Assembly (NCBI GenBank): GCA_900765705.1
Contig: CAAFSR010000377.1
Location: 1-5,200 of the forward strand
Origin: an uncultured Faecalibacterium sp.
Lineage (GTDB): Bacteria; Bacillota; Clostridia; Oscillospirales; Ruminococcaceae
Direction of reading: 5' to 3'
Length of the DNA: 5,200 nucleotides
The notes beneath the pieces were generated by a model that saw only the letters and a list, made by a program, of their open reading frames with translations, did not search any database and had not been told where the DNA came from. Below are positions 4,986-5,200 of this stretch, one piece after another. Position 1 is the stretch's first letter. The number at the start of each line of letters is the position of its first letter. A program made the translations under genes and the position numbers.

Positions 4986-5200
4986 ATGGAGTTGGATCAG
5001 GAAAAGCAGAACCGGGAGGCCGCCGAGCGCTGCCGCACACTGGCGCAGCGCATCGTGCGGGAGCTGGCACCCCGCAGCGTACAGGTGCTGGAGGACAGCG
5101 GCCTGCTGGAAGCGGCTTTTGGCAAAATGAATACTGCGGTGGTGCAAAGCGCCCCGGAGCTTTTGGTGGTGGCAGACCCGCAGTGGGTCAGCCTGCCCGC
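4986..5200 (+). CDS. Unrecognised protein, N-terminal 71 residues (runs off the window)
   Basis: ATG 4986 has TTGGAG (4973-4978) 7 bases upstream and its own promoter at 4889-4917, and the frame stays open to the right edge. The visible part begins MELDQEKQNREAAERC, a charged helical segment without a signal peptide, followed by LAQRIVRELAPRSVQVLED and a more hydrophobic strand-like segment ELLVVADPQWVSL. It looks cytoplasmic. I do not recognise the family from this fragment. It is chromosomal in composition and follows the SpoIID-like gene in the same direction, but as a separate transcription unit. Confidence 0.7.
   Translation, partial: MELDQEKQNREAAERCRTLAQRIVRELAPRSVQVLEDSGLLEAAFGKMNTAVVQSAPELLVVADPQWVSLP

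Noticed and set aside
1..5200. CRISPR arrays, rRNA genes or insertion sequences with terminal inverted repeats
   Set aside because: No regularly spaced repeats, rRNA signatures or transposase-flanking inverted repeats were seen.

Overview
The window looks like the end of an integrative mobile element joined to chromosomal DNA of a fairly GC-rich Gram-positive gut anaerobe of the Ruminococcaceae/Oscillospiraceae type (Faecalibacterium-like). This is judged from codon use, strong GGAGG ribosome-binding sites, a SpoIID/LytB-family exported protein and the style of the element genes. The genus is inferred from general familiarity; no search was run.

Layout. Bases 1-521 hold the 3' part of a PemK/MazF-family toxin gene with a long C-terminal extension. 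It overlaps by 10 bases a gene for a ParB/sulfiredoxin-fold protein (512-1321). A strong hairpin (1342-1376) closes that pair. Next come a small winged-HTH excisionase-like gene (1436-1681) and a tyrosine recombinase gene (1802-3298), in the usual xis-int order. The recombinase is unusual in carrying two core-binding domains in tandem. On the minus strand follow a terminator (3305-3349) and a complete tRNA-Leu(CAA) with encoded CCA (3353-3434). A 145-base spacer with a perfect 11-bp tandem repeat comes next, then a second, truncated tRNA-Leu(CAA) at 3580-3620. The truncated copy keeps only the 5' half, up to the anticodon stem. It has a near-consensus minus-strand promoter just upstream (3645-3673). 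Beyond this the DNA looks chromosomal and more GC-rich: a secreted SpoIID/LytB-type protein (3811-4857), a promoter (4889-4917) and the start of an unrecognised gene (4986 onward).

How the parts fit together. The simplest reading is that the recombinase integrated the element into the anticodon loop of a resident tRNA-Leu(CAA), leaving its 5' half and promoter as one junction (3580-3620). The element appears to carry a whole substitute tRNA-Leu(CAA) placed so that the host's captured promoter reads into it, with its own terminator behind. The element would then destroy and replace the same tRNA. This is inferred from one end only; the other junction lies outside the window and should hold the orphan 3' half of the host tRNA.
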